The translations under genes were made by a program, and so were the position numbers. From positions 23,708,501-23,772,500 of the forward strand of contig CM027377.1 of the NCBI GenBank assembly GCA_015680905.1: a stretch of 64,000 nucleotides of DNA, given 5' to 3'. The notes beneath the pieces are model-generated. The model was not told where the DNA came from. It made no database searches and worked only from the letters and a program-made list of their open reading frames with translations. The DNA comes from Coptis chinensis (taxonomy: Eukaryota; Streptophyta; Magnoliopsida; Ranunculales; Ranunculaceae). Positions 22,535-33,327 of this stretch are shown one piece after another. Position 1 is the first letter of the stretch. Every line of letters begins with the position of its first letter.

Positions 22535-24883
22535 TTACAACTCGCCATCTCTAGGTGCAACAACTAGTTCTCTAGCCACAAGTGACTCATCAATTTCAGC
22601 ATCCCTCCCGTCAACCACAACAGACACTCCATCCAAATCAAAACTCATAAGCACTTCAGACACAACAGCTTCAGCTCGCGGTACCACGGCTTCTGGAACG
22701 ATCACTGAAGGAGCGAGAACGCTACCGACATCTCCCTGCATTTGTTCCACTGCGGTACGAGACATCCCGCGTGCATGCTCCTCCTTCAAAGCGTTATAGT
22801 CCGCTTCCAGCTCAACAAAGTCAGCATCCAGGACGTCATAGGCCTTTGTAGCGTCCTGAGTAACCTTCTTGCAGTGCAAGGCATACTCGTTCAGCCTACC
22901 AATTTTCACAGTCGCTGCAATGACGTTCTCTTCAGCACCCTGTAGTTTCAGCCTCAGATCTTCTGCCTCGGTATCCTTCAGCATCTTGGCCAGACTCAGA
23001 GCTTGGTATGCTTTCTTCAGGTCTTCAAGCTCCTCACGTTCCATCTTAGCGGTGTCTTGAACGCTTTTCAACTCGTCTGACAGCTTCACTACAGCTTCTC
23101 TATCTGCCTCCGTGAACTGAGCAATCTCCTTCAACTTCTGAAACCCATTTACAAGCTGCAATGGCACACATATGTTAATAATCAGGTCACAGTAGCATAC
23201 ATAAGTGCACCGATACATTAAAGGGGGACAAATCCACATACCAGACATTGTGCAATTTCCATCCGCTTCAGGTTATCAGCCAGCCCTCTGTCATCCAGCT
23301 CTTTACGGTTGCCGTCCAGAGCTATCTGTTCTAGCAAACAAGCCGATACCTTACTCGACTGAAATTTACGGTCGAGTTAAGCCTCGCGATTCGTTGAACC
23401 CCGTTGTCGTTTAAATACACAAACTGTGACTCTAAGTCATCAGCAATCATAACAGATTTTCCACTCGCTTTGCCAGCGGACTGGGTTCTCGCACCGCAGG
23501 AGACAGACTATACCCCACCCCAAAGTTGGCCAAGTCCATGACCTGTTCCGGTCGAACCCGACTCCGGTGAGTAACCGTAGCACCAGCCTGACCACCACTA
23601 GAACCGCCCCCCGCGCTGGAGCTTTCCCCAAGAGCATGCCACGCAACTTTGACAGCTCGGGCAGCATCTTGCTCGAAGGCGTCATTTCTTCTCTTCTCCG
23701 ACCTGCTCCTTACACGAGGATTGAAGACCACCGTCTCCAGCTCTAAAGGAGCATCAATCGACCCCCCTTCAGGTCGAAAGCTCGACCCACCAACCCCTGA
23801 AGCACCACCTCCAGAGGGTCGTCTCAAGCCGCCACGAGCCCGATTCCTATCTTCCAGCGTTATCAGATCACTCGCACGCATCTCCATCACCCCTCGCCTA
23901 GTCTGACCTCGAGCTCGGTCCTTTTGAACCTTTCTTTTTTCTCGGATCACAGGCCCACCCTTTTCCACAAAGAAATGAGCAAATTCGGGCAGCTTCGCTT
24001 GTTTTTTTGCTCGAGTCAGCCGCGCGAACCTCTCTATCTCCCCACGATCAGTTCGCATTTTCACAAAAAAATCTACAGACAAAGCAAAGACATGGGCCAG
24101 TTAGAACAACAGTAAATCACCAAGTAAAGCGACAAAAGACAGACATTCCTACCTACTGGATATGTTACAAATCCTAGTTTGCAACCTACATCCGCTAGCA
24201 CAGTAGTTGCCAACTAGCAGCAACGACCTCTTTCTCCAGGCCTCGTTGCTTACACCGTCAATCACAGCAAAACGCGTCGTCATTATTTACAAACTAAAGT
24301 TCAGGTTACTAGATCGCCTCACAACATAATGCTCAATTATGTCGAATACCCCTATGTGGTATTCCCCACTTGCATTCAACAGATCAAACACCCTAAATAG
24401 TCTCCAGGTGTTACCAACAAATTGACAAGGAGACTACCAACAATGAGCCACGAAGTCACAAACCAGTTTCGAGAACGGTATTTGCATAAACGCTCTCAGC
24501 TGGCCCTCACAGATGATTACCCCACCATTCGGCGGATTGTACTCCTCACTGCGTACATTTTCACTCAACCGCGGTTCGTATATCTCCAAGTCGGGAACAT
24601 TGATCCCATAAGCTACCCTTAGTTTGGGGAACGAGCTCGCAACACGACGATCCACCGTCCTAGGGGGCAACTCACTTGACGACGAACTCTCCCCTCGACC
24701 TGACGTACTGGCCACAACACCTTCCGACCCAGATCGTGTATTACCCTCGTCTACCCTAACTTCCTCATCCAACTCAACCTGAATGCCAACACTCACCGAT
24801 TCTTCATTATCATCCTCATACTCACCACAACTTAATGAAACCTCTCGAACCTTTTCCGATCGAGTATCGTCAGAATCAGACAT
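22535..24883 (-). pseudogene. E1 antisense gene A (aORF-A), Transposase_28-like plus coiled coil
   Basis: Three exons on the - strand: about 24883-24165, 24072-23242 and 23155-22535. Exon 1 is acidic (SDSDDTRSEKVREVS) and then globular: GGVIICEGQLRAFMQIPFSKL, WRLF, SLLLVGNY, resembling the plant gypsy-associated family called Transposase_28. Exon 2 begins RTDRGEIERFARLTRAKKQ and is basic and low in complexity. Exon 3 is a long coiled coil (ADREAVVKLSDELKSVQDTA ... LEADYNALKEEHARG) with an acidic tail. Introns are GT-AG; intron 2 is 86 nt, as in E2. A TAG at 24434-24436 replaces the Lys codon of E2 (HCW-K-SPCQF). Upstream, CTAGGGTTTCTCAG|GTTAGT suggests a 5'-UTR intron. The family match is from memory of the domain style. 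Confidence 0.75.
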
Positions 24884-25399
24884 TATGGCGTCTCCTTCTT
24901 ATCAACTACCAAAGCTTAAACCCTACAGCCTAACACTGACCTACCTACTCAACAAATCGCACTTGAACAAGAGGAAAGCAAATTGAAAATGAAAAGGCAG
25001 CAGCAGCAGAAGCACTAACCTGAGAAACCCTAGCTTGCGTTTTTGTTGGAGAAGGAAATAGGAAATACTTTTTCGAATGTCCCAAATTTGATTTTGTACA
25101 ACCGCCTGTTCAGTTACCAAGAAGTTATGATTACAGCCTATGCTCTAGCCCTCACACGTGTTCCAAGGACTTGTCTTCTCAAAGTTCCGAATAATGCAGC
25201 GACATGTTTCTTTACCAACTGCTATGATTCTGTCACGCGCCAATCACATGCCAACTTCTCTTTCCCGCCAAATCATCATGCCACACGATTCAAACTTTAC
25301 GGCATCTCAGTCGGATCGTCCACCACAGCTCGCTCATGCTCCACACGTTCTTCCGTTTTTCTCTCAGCAGATCGTTTCCATGGACATAAACAATCTACT

Positions 25400-25411
25400 G
25401 CGAGGGGGTTG
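25400..25411 (+). other. E1 polypurine tract
   Basis: GCGAGGGGG followed by TTG lies directly before the 3' LTR start at 25412, where the plus-strand primer is expected. Confidence 0.7.
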
Positions 25412-25957
25412 TGTAGGGGAGCAATATCCTTATTAAGGAATATTGTACATGCGCAAAGCATAATAGAACTCAAGACATCAACCCCCAAGACCGATCTGTG
25501 AGCAGCTCCCTTCATGTAGGTGGTATGCTTAAGCTCGTTCAAGGATGTCTCAGGACGAACAAACGGCTGGAGACAAAACGCTTCAGACAAAAACACCACC
25601 AGGTGTAATCATTACCAAAATCTTACTTGTACTTCCCACCACCGGGAAATAGGGACTACCGCACCAACTTCCAATCAACCCACGACTCGCTCATACTAAA
25701 ACTAGTCCAACACACATTCATAATCTCCACCCTACACATGTACAAGAGGGTACATGTGTCTCAGAGATCAACACTCCCTTAGGCCTATAAATACCACCTA
25801 CTTGAACTATGTGAGACCTGATTCTTCTCTCCCATGAAAAAGCCAAGAGAAGATACGTAGGCAGCTCGCTCATCAGCGAACTCGGTCTCTCCAAAAAACC
25901 TCAATCCATTCTCCTTTCTTCACTGCATCTATAGAAAAACCAAAACTCCCCTTTACA
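25412..25957 (+). repeat. E1 3' LTR
   Basis: 546 bp, TGTAGGGGAG to CCTTTACA, followed by the target duplication CATAT. It closely matches the 5' LTR by eye, without the 161-bp duplication and with CGCT added near 25687. The similarity points to a fairly recent insertion. No divergence was calculated. Confidence 0.93.
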
Positions 25958-25962
25958 CATAT

Positions 25963-26662
25963 GGCTCAACCTTTTAAGTTACTTTCGTTCATAAATGATG
26001 GATAAATGGAAATGGGAAATGTTTATTGAAGTGGATGGCTCTGCTTTTGAGTTACTTCTACAGTTCTACTCATACCTAGGGAAGTCACTTCCTATACAGT
26101 ATAATATTGTGGTGAACAATAAAATCGATCTGGAGAAGATAATTACTGCAAAGTCTGGCATTTGGTACTGAATTTCCATAGTTCCATTTTCAGTCGAGAG
26201 AATGGATATTCAATAGGCAGCTTATTAAGGGAGACCATTTGTTAATGAGGACTGAGGACCAGGACTAGGTGGTTGGATACTAGCCTGTCATGGACTTCAG
26301 TAGTCTGTAGGTTTTTATCTGTTGGGGGGCTCTGTAACATGAGGACCTTCCTTATATTTGTCGCAGGTGCAGGCCCAATGAAACGCTCTTTGTTCTATCT
26401 CATGGTTCCCACGGGCCACGGATAATTAGACCTAGGCATGCATGGTTTGATCTATATATAAGAGTTGATAGAGAGTGCACTGTTGATAGAGAGAGTGTCT
26501 GATGGAAACAATTTTTTTGGAGTTGTGTAAGCATTATTGATCAATGTTAATAAGATTTTCTTCTAAGGATGAAGAAAGAAGTGTGGTTTTTCGTTTTTAT
26601 TGTTGCTACTTAATTGCTAGTAGTGGATCTTATTAGATCAGAGTAGTTGAATCAATCTCTTA
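25963..26662. other. Flanking sequence between E1 and MITE, no gene seen
   Basis: No recognisable coding. TCTATATATAAG (about 26449-26461), followed by GTTGATAGAGAG repeats, could be a promoter or part of an old LTR. Terminal repeats were not found. Confidence 0.35.
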
Positions 26663-26665
26663 TAA

Positions 26666-27134
26666 GGCTAAGTCCAATGGTGCGGCAAAACACTAAATAT
26701 CACGGAAAGTTTGATACAACGGTGCGTCAAAACGCTAACCCGCCAACGCTATCGGCATAAGTTTACCTATATATAGCACCAGTTTTAACGAGATATTGTC
26801 AAGTATACACGCCAGTATGAGTGGCGGGTAGAAGAAATCTAAGCCACACGCCACATTGTGTGGCGGCTAAAATTTATTTTATTTTTTTTTTTTTCCCACA
26901 CGTCTTTGAGAATGGCGGCCGAAGAGTCCAAAAATCATTTTAATTTCCCCCCCCCCCCCCCCCTACATGCCTGTGAGAATGGTGGCTGGAGAGTCCCAAA
27001 AAAAAAATCTTATACGCCATAGGTACTGGCGGTTGTGAAAATAACCATTGGCTTGGGAAACGCTAACCCGCCAACTCTATACACTATGCTATTGTGGTTT
27101 GGCGGGATGGCGCACCAAACCATTGGACTTAGCC
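26666..27134 (+). mobile_element. Tourist-like (PIF/Harbinger) MITE
   Basis: A 469-bp element with inverted ends GGCTAAGTCCAATGGT and ACCATTGGACTTAGCC, perfect over 16 bp, flanked by TAA (26663-26665 and 27135-27137). Inside are paired CGCTAACCCGCCAAC motifs, a poly-C run (26947-26963) and two related 'gaatggcggc' segments. No transposase. Confidence 0.85.
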
Positions 27135-27240
27135 TAAGTGAAGAATAATTATTTACTAAAAAAAAAAAGTGAAGAATAATTAGAAAGAGGGGAGACCTGG
27201 CTATGAAAATGAGCAAAACATGAGAGTTGCAAGTGAGCAT

Positions 27241-27666
27241 AACATGCTAATGTTATCGGGTTCCGTAGAAGTTGGTGAGGTGGCTATCGAAGGAGTGGGT
27301 GAGACTGAGCTATGCAGTGGTGCTAATTTTGCTAACGTATCACGAAGTGGTGGTGCGGAGCCATCAATTATTGGAACTGGAGGAGGGACAGATGCTAGCT
27401 CAAATGACAATATCGTGGGGAATGATTGCTCTCCGGAGATGTGAAATGGAAATCTTAATGAAGGTAATGTGGGTGATATTGCGAGTAGTATTTATCAAAA
27501 CATTGACGACCCTCGTGATTGGATCAAGTACATGGTTGTGCCACTAGCAGGGGCTTTAGGGATATCATCTAGCATGGGAAGATCAGGTCTTGAAAAACTT
27601 TTTGGCAAATTACATAGAAATAACAATAATGAGTGTGGGATTGGGATTGGGCATACTGGGGATTGA
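27241..27666 (+). pseudogene. Unrecognised short coding-like segment
   Basis: From ATG 27241 one frame gives a Gly/Ser-rich peptide (MLMLSGSVEVGEVAIEG ...) ending at TGA near 27440. The same frame then continues with DIASSIYQNIDDPRDWIKYM, ALGISSSMGRSGLEKLF and a terminal GIGHTGD before TGA at 27664-27666. Codon usage looks protein-like, but I do not recognise a family. It may be the remnant of a plant gene or a transposase N-terminus. Confidence 0.3.
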
Positions 27667-28844
27667 TTTGGTCACCAATCAGCCCATTATGGGAAGGGGG
27701 AATGAAGACTACCATGTAGTTTAAATATTTTATAGTCTGATGGTTTCACTTTTACTAGGGACTAGGTAGTCAATTGGGAGCTTGTTTTTAGGTTGCTAGG
27801 GGGTGTTTTTGTTTTAAAAGAGTGCTTTAAAACGGGCCTTAGGTGGTGGTCTCTCGGTAGGAACTAAGTTATGATGTCCCAATGTTTGATGTCCAGCTAT
27901 CCAAAATAGATCACAACCGCTTATATAATGCCTTGAGATTTACATACAAATGTCCATGTGTATTTCAATGCAAACCGACAGTACACACTGAATCTGGATA
28001 GCTAGGACACAGTATTTTAGGACAGCAAAACCGGACTCCTCTCGGTAGTACCGGGTTAGTGAGATTCTCTCTCACATCTGTATTTTTTTTTTTTTTTACC
28101 TTTTTTCTTCCTAATCGATAAATATCTATCACATATAAAAAATAAATATAAAAAATAAAAATAAATAATAGAACTACGTATCACTTATGCATAAAGTTCA
28201 TCCTGATCAAGAGTAACTAGGAATTTTAATAGATTAGCACACGAGAAACAGAAAAGTGAAGACAAACCTAGACTAGAACCTATGCATAATTGAAAATGGC
28301 TTAGGTCCAAGACCTTGTCAGAACCAGATGAGTAAGCCCGGCCCTTTAATCCCAATTGAGATTGAGATTACGTGCCAAACTACCATTAGCTCCTCCATTT
28401 TCAAACTTCAGAGTTCAGAATGCACAGAGAAACTCAATTGATCAAACCAAACTGGCCCTTTCCAATACACAACATACCAACTATACTCTGTTTTGGCAAA
28501 GTAATTGAGCCCGGTCCAGTATGCAATACAATGGGTTCAACCGTTCAAGCATAGAGAGAAGTAGAGATTGCTGGTACATACAACATCGAGAATGCGGTTG
28601 AACGACTACACCGAGACCCTCTGATTCGAATCAAAAGTTTATACCGCAGAACCGAAAATGAGCCTGTGTGATCAATTAAGTTTGTATTATATGATGATTA
28701 AGGTTTCATCTTCATTTTTCTGTTTCCATTTCTTGAAGAAATAAATTATATTTTGGGCCCTCGAAACACGATACATTTTTTTTTTTTGACAATAGCTTTG
28801 CCCTCACTGTCGGTGTAACTAGAGATAAGAGCCATTGAGGCAAC
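27667..28844. other. Intergenic sequence, no gene seen
   Basis: Contains poly-T and A-rich runs (about 28081-28170) and two CTCTCGGTAG boxes (about 27851 and 28038). No coding region or element ends were found. Confidence 0.4.
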
Positions 28845-28988
28845 CATAGTTCGTGATTCCGAACGAAACTCCGGATTTTCAATATTCGGAATTCCGTTAA
28901 TCATCCGAAATTCCAAATATAACAAGGGTCGAAATTTAATGAATTTCGATTTTTGAATTTGTCGAAATTCCAAAAATTCCGAGCTATG
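28845..28988 (+). mobile_element. hAT-type MITE, copy C
   Basis: A 144-bp element with ends CATAGTTCGTGATTCCGAA and ...TTCCGAGCTATG, flanked by perfect 8-bp duplications GAGGCAAC (28837-28844 and 28989-28996). It shares CGAAATTTAATGAATTTCGAT-like interior motifs with copies A and B, and it fixes the family ends and the 8-bp target duplication. Confidence 0.9.
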
Positions 28989-29082
28989 GAGGCAACAACT
29001 TGTGGACTGGTGGCCCTTGCCTTGAAAGCCGCTTTTGATAGGCTAGTGGTGGACCTATTCTTAGGAAATTAGACAAGCTAAT

Positions 29083-29598
29083 TGTAAATGTGTGTTTTAG
29101 TTTTTCTTTACATACAAAGGAGGAAGGAGAATGGGATTGGGTTTTGGAGAGACCGAGTTCGCTGATGAGCGAGCTGCCTACGTATCTTCTCTTGTAGTTC
29201 ATGTAGGTGGTATTTATAGGCATAAAGGGGTGTTGATCCATGAGACACATGTACATATGTAGGGTGGAGATTATGAATGTGTGTTAGGTTGGTTTTTGTA
29301 GGAATGCGGTGATCATTGCGAGTGGGTGCAGTAGTTCATATTTCACGGTGATTGAAAGTACAGGTAAGGCTCTGGTGATGATTACATCTGGATTAGGGAT
29401 AGTGTCTTTATTCGAAGCGTTCTGCGTTAGGTCGTTCATTCGTCTTGAAGCATTCTTGAGCGAGCTGAAGTGCACCACCCACATGAAGCGAGCTGCTCTC
29501 AAGTTGATCTTGAAGGTCGATGTCATGAGTTCATTACGATCTCTACTTATGCTTAACGCGTGCTTAGTATTCTTTAATGAGAATATTACTCCCTTACA
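29083..29598 (-). repeat. E2 3' LTR
   Basis: 516 bp. Read on the - strand it starts TGTAAGGGAGTAATATTC and ends ACACACATTTACA. It shares with the E1 LTR the R-like block GCAGCTCGCTCATCAGCGAA and the TATAAATACC box, so E1 and E2 are one family with different U3 regions. Confidence 0.9.
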
Positions 29599-29612
29599 CA
29601 TCCCCCTCTCAG
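29599..29612 (-). other. E2 polypurine tract
   Basis: Read on the - strand, GAGAGGGGGATG directly precedes the 3' LTR start at 29598. Confidence 0.7.
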
Positions 29613-30119
29613 TAGATTGTGCTGTTCATTGAAGCGATCTGCTGAGAGAAAACGGCAGCACGTGTTGAGCATGAGTAGAAGAGCGGGCTGGTGTACGGAG
29701 TGATTGGCACATCGTAAGGTTCGAGTCGTGTTGTATGATGATTTGGCGGGAAACAAAAGTTGGCACGTGACAGAATCATAGCAGTTGGTAAAGAAACGTG
29801 TCGCCGCATTTTCCAAAATCGTGAAAAGACAGGTCCTTGAGACACGTGTGCGGGCTAGGGCGTAGGCTGTAATCATAACTCTTTGGTAACTAAACGGGTG
29901 GTTGCACAAAATCAAATTTGGGACAACTGAAAAGTTATTTCCTATTTTCTTCTTCAGCAAAACCGCAAGCTAGGGTTTCTCAGGTGAGTGTTTCTGCTGC
30001 CGCTGCCTTTCCATTTTCAATTTTCTGTCTTATTGTTCAAGTGTTGTGTGTTTAGTAGGTAGGTCAGTGTTAAGTTTTATTATTTAAGCTTGGGTATTTG
30101 GTAAGAAGAAAACGTTAAA

Positions 30120-32478
30120 ATGTTTGACTCTGATGATACTCGATCTGAAGAGGTTTGGGAGGTCTCTTTAAGTTGTGGTGAGTATGAGGAAGATAAAGAG
30201 GAGTCGGTGAGTCTTGGTAGTCAGTCTGAGCATGGTGAGGAAGTTAGGGAAGACGAGGGTAGTGTACGATTTGGATCTGTTGGTGCTGTGGCTAGCATGT
30301 CAGGTCGTGGTGAGGGGTCGTCTTCAAGTGGGTTGCCCCTTAGGACGGTGGATCGTCGTGCAGCAAGTGCGTTCCCCGAACTGAGGGTAGCTTACGGGAT
30401 AAATGTACCAGACTTTGAGATATACAAACCAAGGTCGAGTGAAAATGTGCGGAGTGAGAAATACAACCCGCCGAACGGTGGGGTAATAATCTGTGAGGGC
30501 CAGTTGAGAGCGTATATGTAAATACCGTTCTCGAAGTTGGTTTGTGACTTTTTAACTCATTGTTGGAAATCCCCTTGTCAGTTTGTTAGTAACACCTGGC
30601 GGCTATTCAAGGTGTTCGACCTGCTGAATGCAAGTGGTGAATACTACATAGGGGTATCTGATATTATTGAGCACTTCGTTGTAAGACAATCTGGTAGTTT
30701 CAACTTTAACTTGCAAACTATGACAACACGTTCTGGTGTGATTGACGGTGTAAGCAACGAGGCTTGGAAAAAGAGGTCGTTGCTACTAGTTGGCAACTAC
30801 TGTGCTAGCGGATGTAGGTTGCAAACTAGGATTTGCAATATCTCCGGTGGGTGGGAGTGTCTTGCTCATGTCGTTTTAATGGGTGGGTTACTGTTATTTT
30901 TCACTGACCTGTGCTTTTGTTATGTTTGCAGATTTCCCTATAAAAACCCGAACTGATCGACGGGAGATAGAGAGGTTCGTACGGTTGACTCGAGCACAGA
31001 AACAAGCGAAGCTGCCTGAAGTAGCTCACTTCTTTGTTGAAAAGGGGGGTCCAACGATCCAGGAGAAAGGAATGGTTCAAAAGGACCGGGCTCGAGGTCA
31101 AGCTAGCTAGGAGAGGAGTGATGGAGAAACGAACAAGCGACCTGGTAACCAGGGAGGATAGGAACCAAGGTCGTGGTAGTTCTAGGTCTTGCCGGTGCCC
31201 GGGGCAAAGTGGGTCGAAGCTGGCGAATTTGAAGGGGGTTGATTGACTTTGTAGAGTCGAGATGGTGGTCTTCAACCCTCGTGTGTGGAGCAGCTCTGCA
31301 AAGAGGAAAGCCGACGCGTCGGAGCAAGACGCTGCAAAGGTTGCCAAAGCTGCGAGGCACGTTCTTGGGGAGAGCTCCAGCACGGGGGGCAGTTCTGGTG
31401 GTGGTCGAGTTGGCGGTACAGCCACTTGCAGGACTCGGTCGAGACCGGAACAGGTTTTGGACCTGGCAACTTTTGGAGCTAGACCGAGCTCGTCCCCTGT
31501 GTTGAGAGAGCCTAGTCCGCTGGCGAAGGCAAAGGGTCCCCGTAAGGCTAGTGGGAAGTCAACTATGACTGCTGATGACTTGGAGTCACAGCTAGTGTAC
31601 TTAGATGACAATGGGGTACACTAGACTGTAAGGCGAACTAATTGTAGCTTCAGGTCGAGTAAGGTATCGGCTTGTTTGCTTAAACATATAGCTCTGGATG
31701 GCAATCGTAAGGAGCTGGATGACAAGGGGCTAGCTGATAACCTAAAGCGGATGGAAGTCGCACAATGTCTGGTACATGGAATTGTCCCACTTTGATTTAT
31801 TTGTTCACTTATAAAACTTGCTGCGAACTGATTGTTAGTATATGTGTGTGATTGCAGCTTGTGAGTGGATTTCGTGTTTGAAGGAGATTGCCATTTCTAC
31901 CGGAGACAGATAGGGAAACTGTGGTGAAGTTGACAGATGAGCTGAAGAATGTTCAGGACGCCGCTAAGATGGAACACGAGGAGCTTGAGGAACTGAAGAA
32001 AACACATCAAGCTCTTAGTTTGGCGAAGATGCTGAAGGATACTGAGGCGGAAGATCTGAAGCTGAAACTACAGGGTGCTGAAGAGAACGTTATTGCAGCG
32101 ACTGTGGAAATTGGTAGGTTGAATGACTACGCCCTGCACTGCAAGGGAGTTGCTCAAGACGCTACGAAAGCTTATGACGATATGGATGCTGATTTTATTA
32201 AGCTGGAGGCCGATTATAAAGCTTTGAAAGAGGAGCATGAACACGGGGTTCCTCGTACCTCAGTGGTACAGGTACAAGGAGATGCAAGTGGTGCTCTTAC
32301 TTCTTCAGTTGTTGCTCCAGAGGTCGCTGAACCTCGAACTGATGCTGGCACGTCAGATGTATTTGTGAACTTAGATGCGGATGGAGTGTCAGTTGTGATT
32401 GAGGGGAGGGACGTTGAAGTTGAGGACTCATTGGCGGCTTCAAATTTGGTTGTTCTACCTGGAGCTGGCAAGCTGTGA
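30120..32478 (+). pseudogene. E2 antisense gene A (aORF-A), Transposase_28-like plus coiled coil
   Basis: Counterpart of the E1 gene: exon 1 from ATG 30120 (MFDSDDTRSEEVWEVS) to about 30846, exon 2 30932-31771, exon 3 31858-32478. The GT-AG introns lie at the same places, and intron 2 is again 86 nt. Exon 1 carries GGVIICEGQLRAYM, then TAA at 30519-30521 where E1 has Gln. Exon 2 has RTDRREIERFVRLTRAQKQ, a frameshift near 31105 and a stop near 31622. Exon 3 opens with a one-base deletion (LVSGFRV-stop) and then a long coiled coil. Upstream, CTAGGGTTTCTCAG|GTGAGT has a perfect donor, suggesting a 5'-UTR intron. It is transcribed towards E2 pol. Function unknown. Confidence 0.77.
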
Positions 32479-32521
32479 GATTGTTTTGTTGATTTGAATG
32501 ATTGTAAGGTGTGATACAATA

Positions 32522-32677
32522 GAGCTGGTTTCCCGGGGTAATCTGGGCAGTTCGCTTTTCTTGTTTCTATTTGTTAACGTACTAAACGACCTGGTATCCC
32601 GTATTGGTTTGGGGTGCCAGTATGATGATGAATGGTGGTTAGTCGAGCTGGATTTCCTGAGTAGACTCAGCAGCTCG
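32522..32677 (+). other. E2 hairpin cluster behind aORF-A (H1-H3)
   Basis: H1 (32522-32553): outer GAGCTG/CAGTTC, inner CCCGG/CTGGG. H2 (32591-32620): CTGGTATCCC/GGGGTGCCAG, a 10-bp stem counting G-T pairs. H3 (32644-32677): outer CGAGCTG/CAGCTCG, inner CTGAGT-AG-ACTCAG. The cluster starts 43 nt after the aORF-A stop. Order and spacing match E1. Confidence 0.82.
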
Positions 32678-33327
32678 GCTAAGATGCGAACTGTGATCTG
32701 GGCTTCTACGACCAGTTCATCTTTTGCTTATATATTACGTTTGCTGCTTGCTTCTCTGCTTTGTTTACCTCTTGCATGGTTGAATGTATGAGTGGCGATG
32801 TTGCTATATTTGTGTAGTTGCATAGATGATTGCTTGCAAAAGTAGGTGAGTCTAAGTAACCTGTAGTTTTGAATGAGCGTCCTGTCCTTAATTGATCATT
32901 TAGCGTTGTAGGTCGCATGTAGTGAGAGTTATTGACTCATGAGGGACTGCGGAGATAGTAGGACATATGTCGTGTCCTTCATTCTGGAGAGCGGAAGTAT
33001 TTCCGCACGTATGTGACACGTGTAAGAAAATGAGCGGTTAGAGATGTGCAATGATGGCTGCCAGGTGGCCTGATGTTTGGCGTCTCGATGTAATTATGAT
33101 GTACCTAGGGAAGATACGTTATTTCATAATAAGTAGAACTGTTCCTAGAATACCAAAGGCATTTGCTTGTCTTCCTGCTTTAGCTCCTCTTCTCCAAACC
33201 GCTGTGCGCCATCTTCTTCACTGCTTACTCAGGTATGTGTGTTTCCATTTTTGGCTATACCTTTTGAAAAGAAACCTACGGCTTGTTTGCTAACTCACGT
33301 AGTGTCATTCTGCTCGTAGATTTCACT

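Larger units (their letters stand above)
12991..25957 (+). mobile_element. E1: full-length Ty3/gypsy Tat-type LTR retrotransposon
   Basis: The LTRs begin TGTAGGGGAG and end CCTTTACA, and the element is flanked by the 5-bp duplication CATAT (12986-12990 and 25958-25962), so both boundaries are secure. The order is LTR, PBS, gag, protease, RT, RNase H, second RNase H, integrase, tandem repeats, two antisense genes, polypurine tract, LTR. RT before integrase defines Ty3/gypsy. A second RNase H of the DGSS/SDSQLV type between RNase H and integrase is the known mark of the Tat lineage. At 12.97 kb it is long because of the 5.9 kb between pol and the 3' LTR. Stops and frameshifts in gag and pol make it non-autonomous. 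Confidence 0.93.
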
